Assembly: GCA_037974665.1 (NCBI GenBank)
Contig: CM075782.1
Coordinates: 48,717,351-48,781,350 of the forward strand
Origin: Ehretia macrophylla
Taxonomy: Eukaryota > Streptophyta > Magnoliopsida > Boraginales > Ehretiaceae
Length of the DNA stretch: 64,000 nucleotides
Direction of reading: 5' to 3'
Positions 1 to 10,345 of the stretch are shown in pieces (the first letter of the stretch is position 1; each line of letters starts with the position of its first letter). The notes below the pieces were generated by a model. The model saw nothing but the letters and a program-made list of their open reading frames with translations. It was not told the DNA's origin and did no database searches. Made by a program: the position numbers and the translations under genes.

Positions 1-49
1 TCTAAGACGATGTGCCACTAACTTGGTCAAAAATAAAGCGCAAATATTG

Positions 50-352
50 TTGGCAGTTTGGGAAGGGCTCAGAAGAACTGTTGACATGGGCGTCACACAT
101 CTTACTATTGAATTCGATTCGTTGATTATTATTTAGTTGTTAAAGGTAGAAGTACCTCAAAATAGTCATTTCAAGTTCCTCATCGAAGACTGTAAAAAGA
201 TAATAGCAGACCATGAAAGGTACCAACTCCAACATGTGTTTCGCGATGCTAACTAATGTGCTGACTTAATTGTAAACTACAACCTCTAGCTACCCTTGGG
301 TTGTATCTCATTTGAGGCTCTGCCTACTCAACTTGATTATTATTGAGATGGA
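50..352 (+). pseudogene. RNase H-like (RVT_3 type) fragment, copy A
   Basis: The plus-strand frame starting at base 50 reads like the C-terminal RNase H domain found in plant LINEs and RVT_3 proteins. It has a WEGL segment, then an EFDS catalytic-Asp region, then an IEDCKK segment and the typical QHVFRDAN...CADL ending. At least three in-frame stops (TAG near 131, TAA near 254, TAG near 286) show it is dead. No reverse transcriptase or poly-A tail is recognisable nearby, so it may be a LINE 3' remnant or a fragment of a host RVT_3 gene. It is missing from the related unit at 21.05 kb. Confidence 0.65.
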
Positions 353-1110
353 TAGACAGGGAAAAACATATCATAGAATTGTAGTTAGATAATTTGATTT
401 TGCCTCCATAAAAAAAACCTTGGTCAAAACCTTTTTTTATTATTTAAAAGATGGCCTAAATCAATATTATATCATATTCAAAAGATATTACACTTATTGA
501 AAATTAATTTTCTAACTTTTTGCACTCAAAACGAAAACTATACTATTGGAGGAAATGTCCGGTTGGTCAAAACCTCTTTCAATGACACCTACACAAATTC
601 CTTGCCTTTCATGCATCGTTCTACTGTATATCTTTTTTTTTTTTTTTTTCAATGAGATCGCGATTCTGGGAATTCATACCACATATATGTCCGAATTCGC
701 GTGACATGGTTATGGAAAATGCACAAGCGAATTGATATGATCTTCATGACATCAAGTAAAAAAGTCCATCGGCTAATGATAACATTGTTTTACACGTAGA
801 TTTAATTGAATAATACCACGTGTTTGTGGGGATTACATCTCCAAAAATAGCAGTTATTTTTATATCCATATAGCTATGAGGTTATCCAAAAAGGGAAATT
901 GATGATGAAGCTAGATGATTGTCAGCTGTCAGGTTACGTATTCTGACATGTGATTGATCGTGGATAAAAATAATTAATCGTCTATAATTATATCAATAAT
1001 TATTAATTTTTTTTATTCAAAAAAAGTTTAAAATTGTACAATACTAATAAAAATTGATCTCACAACTTCTTGTGTACACAACTTTCTGCGGGACAAATAA
1101 ATAGGTTTGG
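353..1110. other. AT-rich non-coding stretch
   Basis: No gene, RNA or element ends are recognised. It holds poly-T runs (for example 631-650). A block near 650-720 also recurs, diverged, at 21.4 kb and 59.0 kb, which identifies it as part of the ancestral tandem module. Confidence 0.6.
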
Positions 1111-1690
1111 ATGATCGTCGGTGGCTAACATGTCTATAATAAAAGTCGCAGCAAAAAATACAGAAAAGAAGCAACATAATCAATACAATACACATGATGC
1201 AGAAGTCTTAATTTATCTATATATAAGAGTAATTTATAGCATAGTTTTTATCTGCTTTCATTTACGTTGGAGTAATTATATTTTATTGCAATGGGTTATC
1301 AACAAATGGGAAATAAAGATATCATTTGTTTCCAAAATTCAGTTCTTGATCATTGAAGTTATCGAAGTTTTTGTGGCTCAAAGCAAATTCAGTTCGCTTA
1401 TTATTAACGACCTTCGAGGCGAAAATCATTGAAATAGTCTTTCGACACTAAAATTTTTTTAACGAAAATAGCTACAAAAAATTTCCGTTTCCATGCATGC
1501 GACATCATTTGTAAGCACGTATTTTATCATAGAGCATAGAAGCTACGCCTACTCAGGCGACCCAACTGAGCAATCAAGACCTCCCATTAGGATCACCATA
1601 TCAACCATCTCGATCATCACCATGATCACCATCACCATCTCCTGCAACGGCATGACCTGGTGTGCAGAAAACTAGCTCAGCTAATTAGTG
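1111..1690 (+). repeat. Ancestral module block D/E, unit A1
   Basis: This block recurs in copy B (38545-39115) and, diverged and split by transposons, in copy C (about 23780-23975 and 33895-34240). A related part lies at 21640-21765. It contains short open frames of 103 and 60 codons that are not conserved in copy C, where the same frames carry stops or shifts. A GTAAGC donor-like site follows the GCATGCGACATCATTT segment. It could be a decayed exon region; no protein family is recognised. Confidence 0.5.
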
Positions 1691-1839
1691 TTTAAGACAA
1701 TAACTGCGTATAATTAACCTTTCATAATAGTAAACTTTTATATAAAGTGATAATTCAATAAATAACGTAAAGATTTTGCATTCAAGTTTCAAGTCTCTCT
1801 GCCATCCATCTTAACCTTGCTAATGAGCTTAAATTTGAA

Positions 1840-2355
1840 AAGAGAGAACTCGCATGACAAAGAAGAGCACGTCAATTTAGCCCGGACGACTGCCTGACAA
1901 TCGGCCGAAAAAGGAACCCGACTTTGCGAGACCCCATTGGAGAGAATGCAGGCAAGTCATCCTTGGCTAGTAAACAACACTCTTCTCATCATGTAAGGCC
2001 TCCTTTCCTTTCCCTTTCCTCTTACTTCTTTAGTGGGATATGATGCTCACCATTGTCGTTTGCTTCTGTATTTATAGCCAAGTCTGCAGATTCGAAACAT
2101 CATCCAAGTTATAGACCCTTAGCCAAATTGCCTCATCCACACTTTACACTTTTTTTATCCCCTTGATCTGTTGCATATTGTTGCTGCCCATGCAGGAATA
2201 AATTCCTTTCAACAATGGAAATCTTATCATACATTGAGTTTTCCTATTCGATTTGGAATGTCAAAAGAATCAAAGCTTATAATGGGGAAACTTCTGGTTC
2301 TAATTAGCAAGTAGCATCAAGAAACAAGTGGCCAGGATTCCTAAAGATCAACTAA
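1840..2355 (+). repeat. Ancestral module F/G, unit A1 (promoter-like)
   Basis: Module F (about 1840-2150) includes a conserved segment ending in a pyrimidine-rich GGCCTCCTTTCCTTT run, then a TATTTATAGCC box and a TCTGCAG segment. Module G (about 2165-2355) begins with a CTGTTGCATA segment, contains a GGAATAAATTCC near-palindrome and ends near CCAGGATTCC. F occurs five times and G six times in the window, always in direct orientation. No reading frame is kept among copies, so the conservation is of DNA or RNA, or simply reflects common descent. Confidence 0.6.
2069..2076 (+). promoter_or_regulatory. TATA-like box in module F
   Basis: TATTTATA, followed by GCCAAGTCTGCAGA. The box is identical in copy B and copy C (about 34629) but altered to TATTTATG in unit A3 (about 22790). 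The pyrimidine-rich stretch upstream and the conserved spacing fit a plant core promoter. No downstream open frame is conserved, so its function is uncertain. Confidence 0.35.
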
Positions 2356-2754
2356 GGGTAAATTTCACGCTTAGTCCCTATTGTTTACATGGTTTTTCAA
2401 TGTAGTCCCTAATGTTTCAAAATATTCAAAGTGGTCCCTAATATTTATAAAAGTTATTCATAATGGACTCTATTGTTCAAACTTAGTCAATTTAGTCCTT
2501 ATTATTTTTTAAAAAATTCAATTTAGTCTATTATTTTTAAAAAAAATTCAATTCAGTCCCTGCACTTGACCTCTATTTGGGGACTAAATTAAATTTTATG
2601 AGAAATAATAGAGACTAAATTGGCTAATTTTGAACATTAGGGACCAATTTGAATCACTTTGTACATATTAGGGATTAATATATTTTTTTTTTAAACATTA
2701 ACGACCAATTTAAAAAAAAATGTAAACAATAGGAACTAAGTGTGAAATTTACCC
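2356..2754. mobile_element. MULE-type MITE, copy A
   Basis: A 399-bp non-coding element with ~35-bp terminal inverted repeats (left end GGGTAAATTTCACGCTTAGT; the right end differs at two positions). It is flanked by a perfect 10-bp duplication GATCAACTAA (2346-2355 and 2755-2764). The 9-11-bp target duplication points to Mutator-like transposition. Copy C carries the empty site (about 34896-34906). Confidence 0.85.
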
Positions 2755-2764
2755 GATCAACTAA

Positions 2765-4470
2765 CTTGGCCCCTAGCTTATTCGAAGTAGAGTATTGCTG
2801 TATAATAGTATTTTTATCATATATATGAGAAATTTGATTATATTATTCAATACATGAATTGGGTCGACAACGGGTAAGGTATATATCTAAAACCGATGGG
2901 TATCTAAATCGATAACAAAGTTGATGGGAGTATCTGTTAGGGTTTGAACTCGATCTAGTCTCCTTAAGACTTCTTTCGCCCAGCCATGATGCTTATAGTC
3001 ATTAACGCAAGTCTCCCAAAATACAACAATTATCATCTTGCAATAGAAGTACTTCAAATCACAAAATACAACAAATTGAATAAAGTAGAGTTTCTTTCTT
3101 TGATTATGCAAACTATGTATGCATGTATTTTATATAAAAAATAAAAATAAAAATAAAAATCTATTTTTTGTGCCAAAACAACATGATTTTTTTGTATGCT
3201 ACATTTTCTGACCAATAATGACCATTAGCCTAGGATTAATGCGGGGTAATGACACTTATTGCTGGAAAATAAAACTTACGTAACTCTTTATATATTTATT
3301 CATGGTATTTATTTCTAAATTAAATTCTATATGAAATTCTGAACATATTTATTCTTGGTATTTATTTCTAAAAAAATCAATCCTTGAATAAATTCCGAAA
3401 ATTTTTACATCTAATAATAAAGTCATGGTAAGACCCACGTCCATGAGCACAAACTGAGTTGAGCCAAGTCGTGCGAGTAGGCGTTGCGCATACACAAGAT
3501 GACCCTTTTGGCTTTATTTTTACTCTATAGGACAAACATACTTTCTCCACTCTTATTTTTTCAAGTTGATCATTTAACTTTGTCATCAAATTTTTTGTTC
3601 ATTACTCATTTGTTTATAACACATAAATATACTATGTTCATGTACTCAGAAAGACTAATGTGTATGTACCTGGGCTTCCCACTTCGAAATGTAGCAGCTT
3701 AAATATTAAGTCAAACTTGCATCTTCACTTGGGTTCACCTCCAAATTCCACACACACACACACACACACACACACTATATATATATAATATGAATATGAA
3801 ATAATATTGTCAAATGCTTTCATTATGAATTTTTTGGGTGATTTTGTTTGATACCCCTTGCAGTGTTGATAAGTATAGTCTAGATTCAACACTTTTTAAC
3901 ATATGAGTGTTATACCATTTTCGTTGGAAAAGATGAAATACATTTTTACCCTTACTATATTAGAGAATTAATGAATATCCAAAAGTTTTCATCTAACTAT
4001 TTTTTTTTTTTGTCAAATCATCTAGCATTGTTTTCCTTCTTATCTTTCAATTTTTCCATTTGAATTTCAAATCAAAATTGTAAATTTTCTTTTGCTTTTT
4101 ATAAAGTCAACATTTTAAACTTATGTTTGCTTTTAATTTATAAACTATGCATTCATTCTTCACAAATAAGGATAAAATACAAATCAATGCATGTCTTTTC
4201 AACAAATTTTTTTACCCAAAATCTTTCAAGCATAATCATTGCCTCAGAAGTTCATGATTGATCCGTTATTCATAGACCAATTCGTATGGTTATATCCTAC
4301 CTAGTTTCAGTTAAACATTTCACAAAATTAATGAGAAAAAGTTTATCCATGAAAGGCATGCCAAATTACAAATATCTTAACTCCATTTCTTTGATGTAGG
4401 GAGATAAAAATGTGAGTCTCCTGTTAGGTTTTTTGTATATGTTTTTTTTTTTTATATTTTATTTTGCAAA
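2765..4470. other. Non-coding module remainder of unit A1
   Basis: Contains blocks that recur in units A2 and C: an ACTTGGCCCCTAGC segment, a segment around 2880-2935 and a segment around 2960-3120. It also has AT-rich linkers and a (CA)n/(TA)n tract. No supported gene; the 60-75-codon frames here are not conserved between units. Confidence 0.55.
3749..3787. repeat. (CA)n followed by (TA)n microsatellite
   Basis: About 27 bp of CA repeats followed by about 12 bp of TA repeats. The copy B allele (about 41180-41207) has a shorter CA run. Confidence 0.9.
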
Positions 4471-4494
4471 CACTACAAAAAAAAATTGGATTTT

Positions 4495-5090
4495 GCGACA
4501 GGCCGTCGCCATCACATCCCCAATACGGTGACGGTTTAGTGAAGGGAAAAGTTGACGTCAATTTTGTGACAAGACAGTGACGTTATATTGTGAGATGGAA
4601 AAAATCGTCACCAACAGTGACTACATATTTCGCCGTCTCCAAAATTGGAGACAACAACGCCTCCCGTCTCCAAAATTGAAGACGGACCATTTTTTCCATC
4701 TTCAATTTGGTGACGGCCAAGCTAGACTGTCACCAAATTGGCGATGGCCAAGCTAGACCGTCACCAAATTGGCGACGGCCAGGTGAGGGAAAAAATATAA
4801 TATTCTTATAATTTTTATTTAATTACTAAGATTAAAATTATATTTTTAAATATACAATTTTCTTATTATCTTTATTTTTAAAAATTAAAAATTATATTTT
4901 TTCCTGTCTCCGTATTGAAGACAGGGATCAATCCCGTCACCAATATTGGAGACGGGGTTTATTGGAGACGGGATCTAAACCCCGTCTCCAACATTGGAGA
5001 CGAGGGTTGAATCCCGTCTCCAATGGAGATGGAAAATGAATCCTGTCTCCAAAGTTTGAGACAGGGTTCATCTCCCGTTTCTAATAAGAG
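4495..5090. repeat. CACTA left subterminal repeats, copy A
   Basis: Clustered direct and inverted copies of GGTGACGGC, TTGGAGACGG and their complements, which can fold extensively. Copy A has about 50 bp more of the GGAGACGGG repeat than copy B. Confidence 0.75.
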
Positions 5091-5185
5091 GGCTTTTTAA
5101 TTCATTTTTTTTTAAAATAAATATCCAAAACAGTCACAACTAATCTTAAAAAAAATTAAAAAATTGTTCAATTTTAAAAATAACC

Positions 5186-5512
5186 CCCTACCCCATTCCC
5201 GTGACCCACCCATCCCAGTACCTTACCCTTTACTCATGACCCACCCCTCCAAGTCCCCCACTTCCACCCCCACCTGATGACCTACCCCAGTGCCCTACCC
5301 TTACCCCGCAACCTACCCCAGTCCCCTACCCCCACCACGCAACCCCTCATAGTCCCTTACCCCTACTTGTGACCCTCCCAGTCTCTCACACCCACCCTGC
5401 GACCCCTCCACTCCCCCACCTCCACCTTGCGACCCACTCCAGTCCCCTACCCTTACCTCGCAACCCATCCCAGTCCCTTACCCCGACCCCACGACCCAAA
5501 ATCTGATTCTCG
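5186..5512. repeat. C-rich, G-poor degenerate tandem tract, copy A
   Basis: About 330 bp of imperfect CCCACCCCAGTCCCCTACC-like units. The minus strand is strongly G-run-rich (GGGG, GGGTAGGGG), giving quadruplex potential. Copy B equivalent: 42541-42850. Confidence 0.7.
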
Positions 5513-5528
5513 CGCTTTACCTATGCAG

Positions 5529-5630
5529 CTGAGGCTTATGCAGTGGATGAGGATGTGACAAAGAAGCAAACCACACAATCTGAGGATGTTGCTGAAGATA
5601 GAAAGGGTAAAAGAAGCATAAATATTACTG
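5529..5630 (+). pseudogene. Captured host exon 1 (acidic/basic peptide), copy A
   Basis: A 102-nt exon-like segment between a CAG acceptor (5526-5528) and a GTAAG donor (5631). It is open in one frame and encodes a segment rich in D, E and K (EAYAVDEDVTKK and onward). The same exon length and splice signals are kept in copy B. I do not recognise the parent gene; it may be the same one as the downstream charged exon. Confidence 0.5.
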
Positions 5631-7098
5631 GTAAGGTAACTTATCATTGTGGTATATATGATTAATGTTTTAATTTTTGATGTGTAAAAGATGTACCTTT
5701 ATGTTTATTCTTTTGGTTTTATGCATTTGTAGATAGAGAGTTAGATCATTTACTTAGCTTTCAATTCAATGCCAAAAAAACTTGATAGATGGAAAACAAT
5801 GATAATTTTGGTAATGATCTATCAGCATTTCTAGGAAGAACCTCTTAGAACATCAATAAGATGACTATTTAAATTTAGGATGTTGAGTTTGTCCTAAGGC
5901 AGTGAAGGGAATGGAGTAGTTGTCTCATTATGATTTTTAGGTTTCATATTATGGTTAGTTCTTATAGTGTCTTTTGAATTCAAGTTGTACATTAGGAATG
6001 TATTGACAATTGGATTTTTTTTATATGTTTTCACTTGTTCTTAGGCTTTTTTACTGGAAAAAAGATTGATCGGATACGTGGTGGTGGATATTCAATATGC
6101 AATTTGATCAAACAGTTTTATGACAGATAGTGTTGCAAAGTTGCCATTTGATTTTCACTGTCGACAGGATGTGTTATTCGCATGGGTTGTGAGTTTTATT
6201 CTAGAATATTCTTGCTAAAGACAGAATTAGTGCTTTTCTTTTTTTTGGGTTAGGGGGGAGGGGGGTTGTGTGGCTCCAATTAACTGTGTACAGGTAGCTG
6301 ATGTCAAAACTCTTTACTGTAAGAGATGCTACATAAAGTTATGAGATTAAGTGACATACTCTGCTCCTTGGTTTGAACTTCTTTGTTGTCTGCTTGGCTG
6401 ACTCTCATCTGCTACATAAAGATTTTATATTGGAATTCTGACTCTATATCGTTAACCTTTTTTATGAACTAAAGGGAGTGTCTTTTATAGAAATTGAATA
6501 GCAATAGCAATATGTCAAATATAAAAAAATCGTTGAGTATGGAAGCTTTCTTCTGTAGGCTAAACTTTTATTGCACCTATGATTTTCTTATTTAGATTTA
6601 AGAAAAAAAGACTTCTATAATTTGGCAATTAAAGGGGTCTTAACGAGTGGTAGTTGCTATATTATCGATTTCATTGTAGTTTAGTACAATGTCTTCCTTC
6701 ATACACCTATGTCTTTCTTTATCTTTCATATTTTAAGAGGATATAATGATTACGGTAATTGTGATATAGCTTATCTTATAGTTATTATTTTACAGGATTT
6801 TTAGTTTATCTTACAGTTATTATTTTACAAGATTTTGAGGTATCTTGCATACATTAATTTTGGGGCAGTTAGGCTTTAGATTCTATTCCAAGTTTCGGAT
6901 TAATATTAGACATCAGCAATTATAAGATTCATACTATGCTAGATCTCGATTGTTATAGTTTGATTGTTTCTGGCAGTTGTTTACGTTGTGTCCTGTATAT
7001 CTGAATTTTATTTTGTTGCTTATTTTATGATTTAAAAATTTAACCAGAAATCACTGGGTAGCTTATGTTATTGAATTTTCATTTTCTTTTGGTTGCAG

Positions 7099-7305
7099 AA
7101 TGGTCTACTATGCAGGATGAATCACGAAATCCTAAGTTGGAGAAAGTATCTGAGAAGAGAGTACGAAAAAGAAGAGAAGGCAGCGGTGATGGAGACAAAT
7201 ATCAAGATGATTTTAGAGATAGTGATGAAAAATGATTGCCTTCTAGGAGTGCCCACGCTAAGGAATGAAGATACATAGATCAAAAGCACAAGGAAAGAAA
7301 CTATG
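7099..7305 (+). pseudogene. Captured host exon 2 (K/R/E/D-rich), copy A
   Basis: Begins after a TTGCAG acceptor and encodes a highly charged stretch (EKRVRKRREGSGDGDKYQDD and onward) typical of nuclear or RNA-processing proteins. In copy A two in-frame TGA codons interrupt it, where copy B has CGA and GGA. The donor side is unclear. The parent gene is not identified. Confidence 0.5.
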
Positions 7306-7841
7306 GTCACTATGTCTCTGGTGCCATTTTTTTATCTTTTCTTTCTCTTTCTGAAAGAACCTACTCCTAGTCTCCTTTCTTCCCTTCCTATTTTTTCTTA
7401 TGAATTTTAGAATTTTTTTTATTCATCAATGAAGAGCATACAAATGGTGTCTATCTATTTGTGTTGAGTGATTTTTTTGTTTGTGATATGATTTCAGCTT
7501 TTTGCACTAGACTTCCTCTATCACACTTGATTCTAAAGTTGTGTATATAAGGGATATTCAATTTTTTTTCTAGCTGTGAAATATTTAGTTTTTAATATTT
7601 AGATACTTATTCAATAAAATGTTTGAGCATTTTAAGAAAAATCCAATTTATTTATTTTCTTTTTTTCTTTTTAATTCTATTTGGTATCATAAAAGATTAT
7701 AAGAAAGTCACTTTGCACTTTGCAATAATAATCATTAATATGTTAGATTTGGTTTTTAATACTAATCACTGTATATCAATGTTTATTTCTATTTAAGTAG
7801 ATAATAATTCATTATGAGTTCCTTTTTTTTTTCTTTTATAG

Positions 7842-7934
7842 CATATTGAGAAAGGAGGGAAGGATCTATTCAAGTTGTTCCCAAATGCATTCAAAGGAAT
7901 GAAATAGATTGAAGTAATTGGTTCCGGTGCACAG
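7842..7934 (+). pseudogene. Captured ketol-acid reductoisomerase exon, copy A
   Basis: A 93-nt segment between a TTTATAG acceptor and a CAG|GTAAGT donor. The peptide has GGKDLFKLFPNAFKGMK, then a stop, then IEVIGSGAQ. Plant ketol-acid reductoisomerase (chloroplast enzyme of branched-chain amino-acid synthesis) has a very similar GGRDLF...DAFKG(I/M)KQIGVIGWGSQ segment leading into the Rossmann nucleotide-binding loop. The stop is TAG where the family has Gln (CAG). This is one exon only, so it is a captured non-functional fragment; the parent gene lies elsewhere. Confidence 0.7.
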
Positions 7935-9072
7935 GTAAGTTTTCCGTTGATTAGTTACTTTGTTCGTGTTTTTTAGTTGTTATTTCTTTGCCTATTTTGA
8001 TGATAGTGCTTTCAAACACCAGTAATAGGGAAGAATAAGTTAAGCCATTCATGTGCAGTGTTTTTGTGATACCTCATTCAGTTCAAGTGAACAGAGATCT
8101 CTCTAATCAAAATTGTGATATGTCACGACTTCCATTATTTGTATTTTGTCTCGATGTGGATTTAGTAATCATGTAATCGTCAAATGGGTACTGAATCAAT
8201 AGAAGTTTGTATTTTGTCAAAAAGTAGATTTAGTAATCATGTTAATCCTAAGTTTTTCTGCTTACTTCAGTTGCAGTCTTTGAGAAATATTTTATAATGC
8301 CCAATCATATGTGTAATGTTTCATGCATAATTCTTATGGACTTAAAGTTTTATTGTGTGCATTGAGAATCAGTAAGCTTCAATCCTAATTGTTGACCACT
8401 CTGTTATTATGCTATTTTTTTGTTGCTATCTTTGCTCATTTGCTTTCATATGTTAGAAAAATTGTGTCTTTTTTGCCTTTATTCTTGTTTTTATTGCTAT
8501 TTGTCTTTTAGCAGATAAAGCAATTCGACATGGTTGTAGATTGTAGAAATATTTTCTCTGATATTATTGTCTAATGCAGAGAATGGTAATCTTGGCATTT
8601 CCCTTAATTAGTGAAGGTTATCAATGACAACTATTTGTATGGAAAAGTTGCAAAATACGTGGAGGATAAAAGGCTTAATAGAGAGAATAAGGGATAAAGA
8701 TAAAGCAAGAGAAATTGTCAAAGCTTCTAAAGCATCCGTCGATATTACTTCTAACAAACATACTAACTCAAACTAATTATATTAGATTTAAATGAGTTAT
8801 ATTAATCCAAGTCCATTCTCATTGTAAATAATTATCTTTTCTTAATATATGAATCATGTCATAGATTTAAAATTATCTTCTTACTTCTCTGCATTTATCT
8901 AAAGTTATTCACAATTTGGAGTTATTTATTTTTATAAATTCGATATAATGATTTATTGTGTGGAAAGATCCATTTAATTCAACTATATTAGGATTTATAT
9001 AATTAATATTGTTTCTTCTATTTTATTGTAAATATTTTATTCAAAATATCTTATTAATATTTATTGGGTTCA

Positions 9073-9105
9073 GCCTGTGCATATGCACGGGTTAAGCTCA
9101 ACTAG
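9073..9105 (+). mobile_element. Helitron 3' terminus inside the CACTA, copy A
   Basis: A GCCTGTGCATATGCACGGGT palindromic hairpin (9073-9092) is followed 9 bp later by CTAG (9102-9105) and a host T. This is the canonical plant Helitron end: GC-rich hairpin, short spacer, CTRR, insertion before T. The Helitron would extend leftward in plus orientation and probably carries the captured exons. Its 5' TC end was not located between about 5.1 and 5.5 kb. Confidence 0.7.
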
Positions 9106-9189
9106 TATGTATATAAATGGGTTACATGTGAGACAAAGTAGGGATAATAATTAACAACATACACATGTAGAGAGAGGAGGGGGCTTTGG

Positions 9190-9570
9190 GAAGAGAGAGA
9201 AGATAAACTGTTGTATGCGGTTTTGGCGAGGGCTTGGCGACAATTGTTTTGGTGACGACATGGGGACGGGTGAAGTTGGCGAGGGCATGGTGATGGGAAA
9301 TATTAGTGATGACATGGTGATGGAATTGTTTGTGACGGCCTGGTGACGGGATAAATTGGCGAGGCCTTAGTGAGGGGAAACATTGGTGAGGGGTCGGTGA
9401 CGACAATCATTGGTGACGGCCTGGTGATGAGCCGTCGCAATACGGTGACGGCTTGGTGACTGGGAGGATTATGGTGACCACTTCGTGTCTGACGAAAGTT
9501 TTCCCTCACCATGCCGTTGCAAAGTTGAAATTGGTGACAGCACGGTAAGAGGAACTGTCCGTCACAGAAT
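9190..9570. repeat. CACTA right subterminal repeats, copy A
   Basis: Dense TTGGCGAGGG, GGTGACGGC and GGTGATGGG motifs in both orientations. The apparent open frames across this stretch are by-products of the repeats. Confidence 0.75.
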
Positions 9571-9591
9571 TCATTTTTTTTTTTTGTAGTG

Positions 9592-10124
9592 AAATAACTG
9601 ATATACCCATAATATTGACATAAAAACTAACAAACACTAATGGAAGGAATGGAACTCTCATGCATTTAAAAGTGAGAGATCTAGGTCATACTTATCAAAA
9701 GTGCATGGTGTGTCAAATAAAATTACCCTGAATTTTATTATCTTATTGTGTGTAGATAAATATTTTACCATTTTTAGTTTCATCGAGATTGATGTATATT
9801 TATGGAAAAATATTGTGATAATTATGTAATTTATTTATATTTTATTTCACTATTATGTATGTGTTTTGATTTATTTTATGTTTGAACTTTCGAAATTTAA
9901 ATTGAATTTTAGTACCTTTTTTAGTTTTTTTTTTAAAACTAATCTGCCTTTATTTGTTGAAGAATTATATGTTTTTTTTTCTAGGAGAATTAATTTATTC
10001 TCCTTTTTTCTTTTTCAATTTCACTTGAAAAATTGATGTGATGGACATGTTACCCCTTACCTTGCCGCTGTCCGAAACTTCTAGTTATTTTGCACTCTTG
10101 ATATTAGGTTCTTTCTTGATTTGT
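9592..10124. other. AT-rich module sequence between CACTA and unit A2
   Basis: The 9721-9900 part is a diverged relative of 19400-19580, and 10010-10120 of 21850-21980. Both therefore belong to the ancestral tandem unit. No gene seen. Confidence 0.55.
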
Positions 10125-10345
10125 TGCATAATGTAGCTGCCCATGCAGGAATAAATTCCTTTCAATGGAGGGAATATCATCATGCATTGATTTTCTTATT
10201 GGATGTAATTATTTCAAACGAATCAAAGTTTATGAGGAAACCACTGGTTCTAATTAACAAGTAGCATCAAGAAGCATGTGGCCAGGATTCCCAATGACCA
10301 ATTTACTTGGTCCCTATCCTATTCAAAGCAGAGTATAGCTATATG
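10125..10345 (+). repeat. Ancestral module G, unit A2
   Basis: Diverged copy of module G, including the GGAATAAATTCC near-palindrome and the CCAGGATTCC end. Module F is not present directly upstream in this unit. Confidence 0.6.

Larger units (their letters stand above)
4471..9591. mobile_element. Non-autonomous CACTA (En/Spm) transposon, copy A
   Basis: Starts CACTACAAAAAAA at 4471 and ends with its inverse TTTTTTGTAGTG at 9591. It is flanked by the 3-bp duplication AAA (4468-4470 and 9592-9594). Both ends carry many GGTGACGG/CCGTCACC and GGAGACGG subterminal motifs, the usual transposase-binding architecture. No transposase domain is visible in 5.1 kb. The interior instead holds spliced fragments of host genes and a Helitron 3' end, so this is a gene-carrying, non-autonomous composite. 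Confidence 0.88.

Noticed and set aside
1121..1675. Two plus-strand frames of 103 and 60 codons, seen again at 38543-39109
   Set aside because: Conserved between A and B only because these are recent duplicates; copy C has stops and shifts in the same frames, so no evidence for coding.
9122..9512. Pro/Ser/Thr-rich minus-strand frames
   Set aside because: By-products of CACTA subterminal repeats; copy B breaks one and shifts the other.
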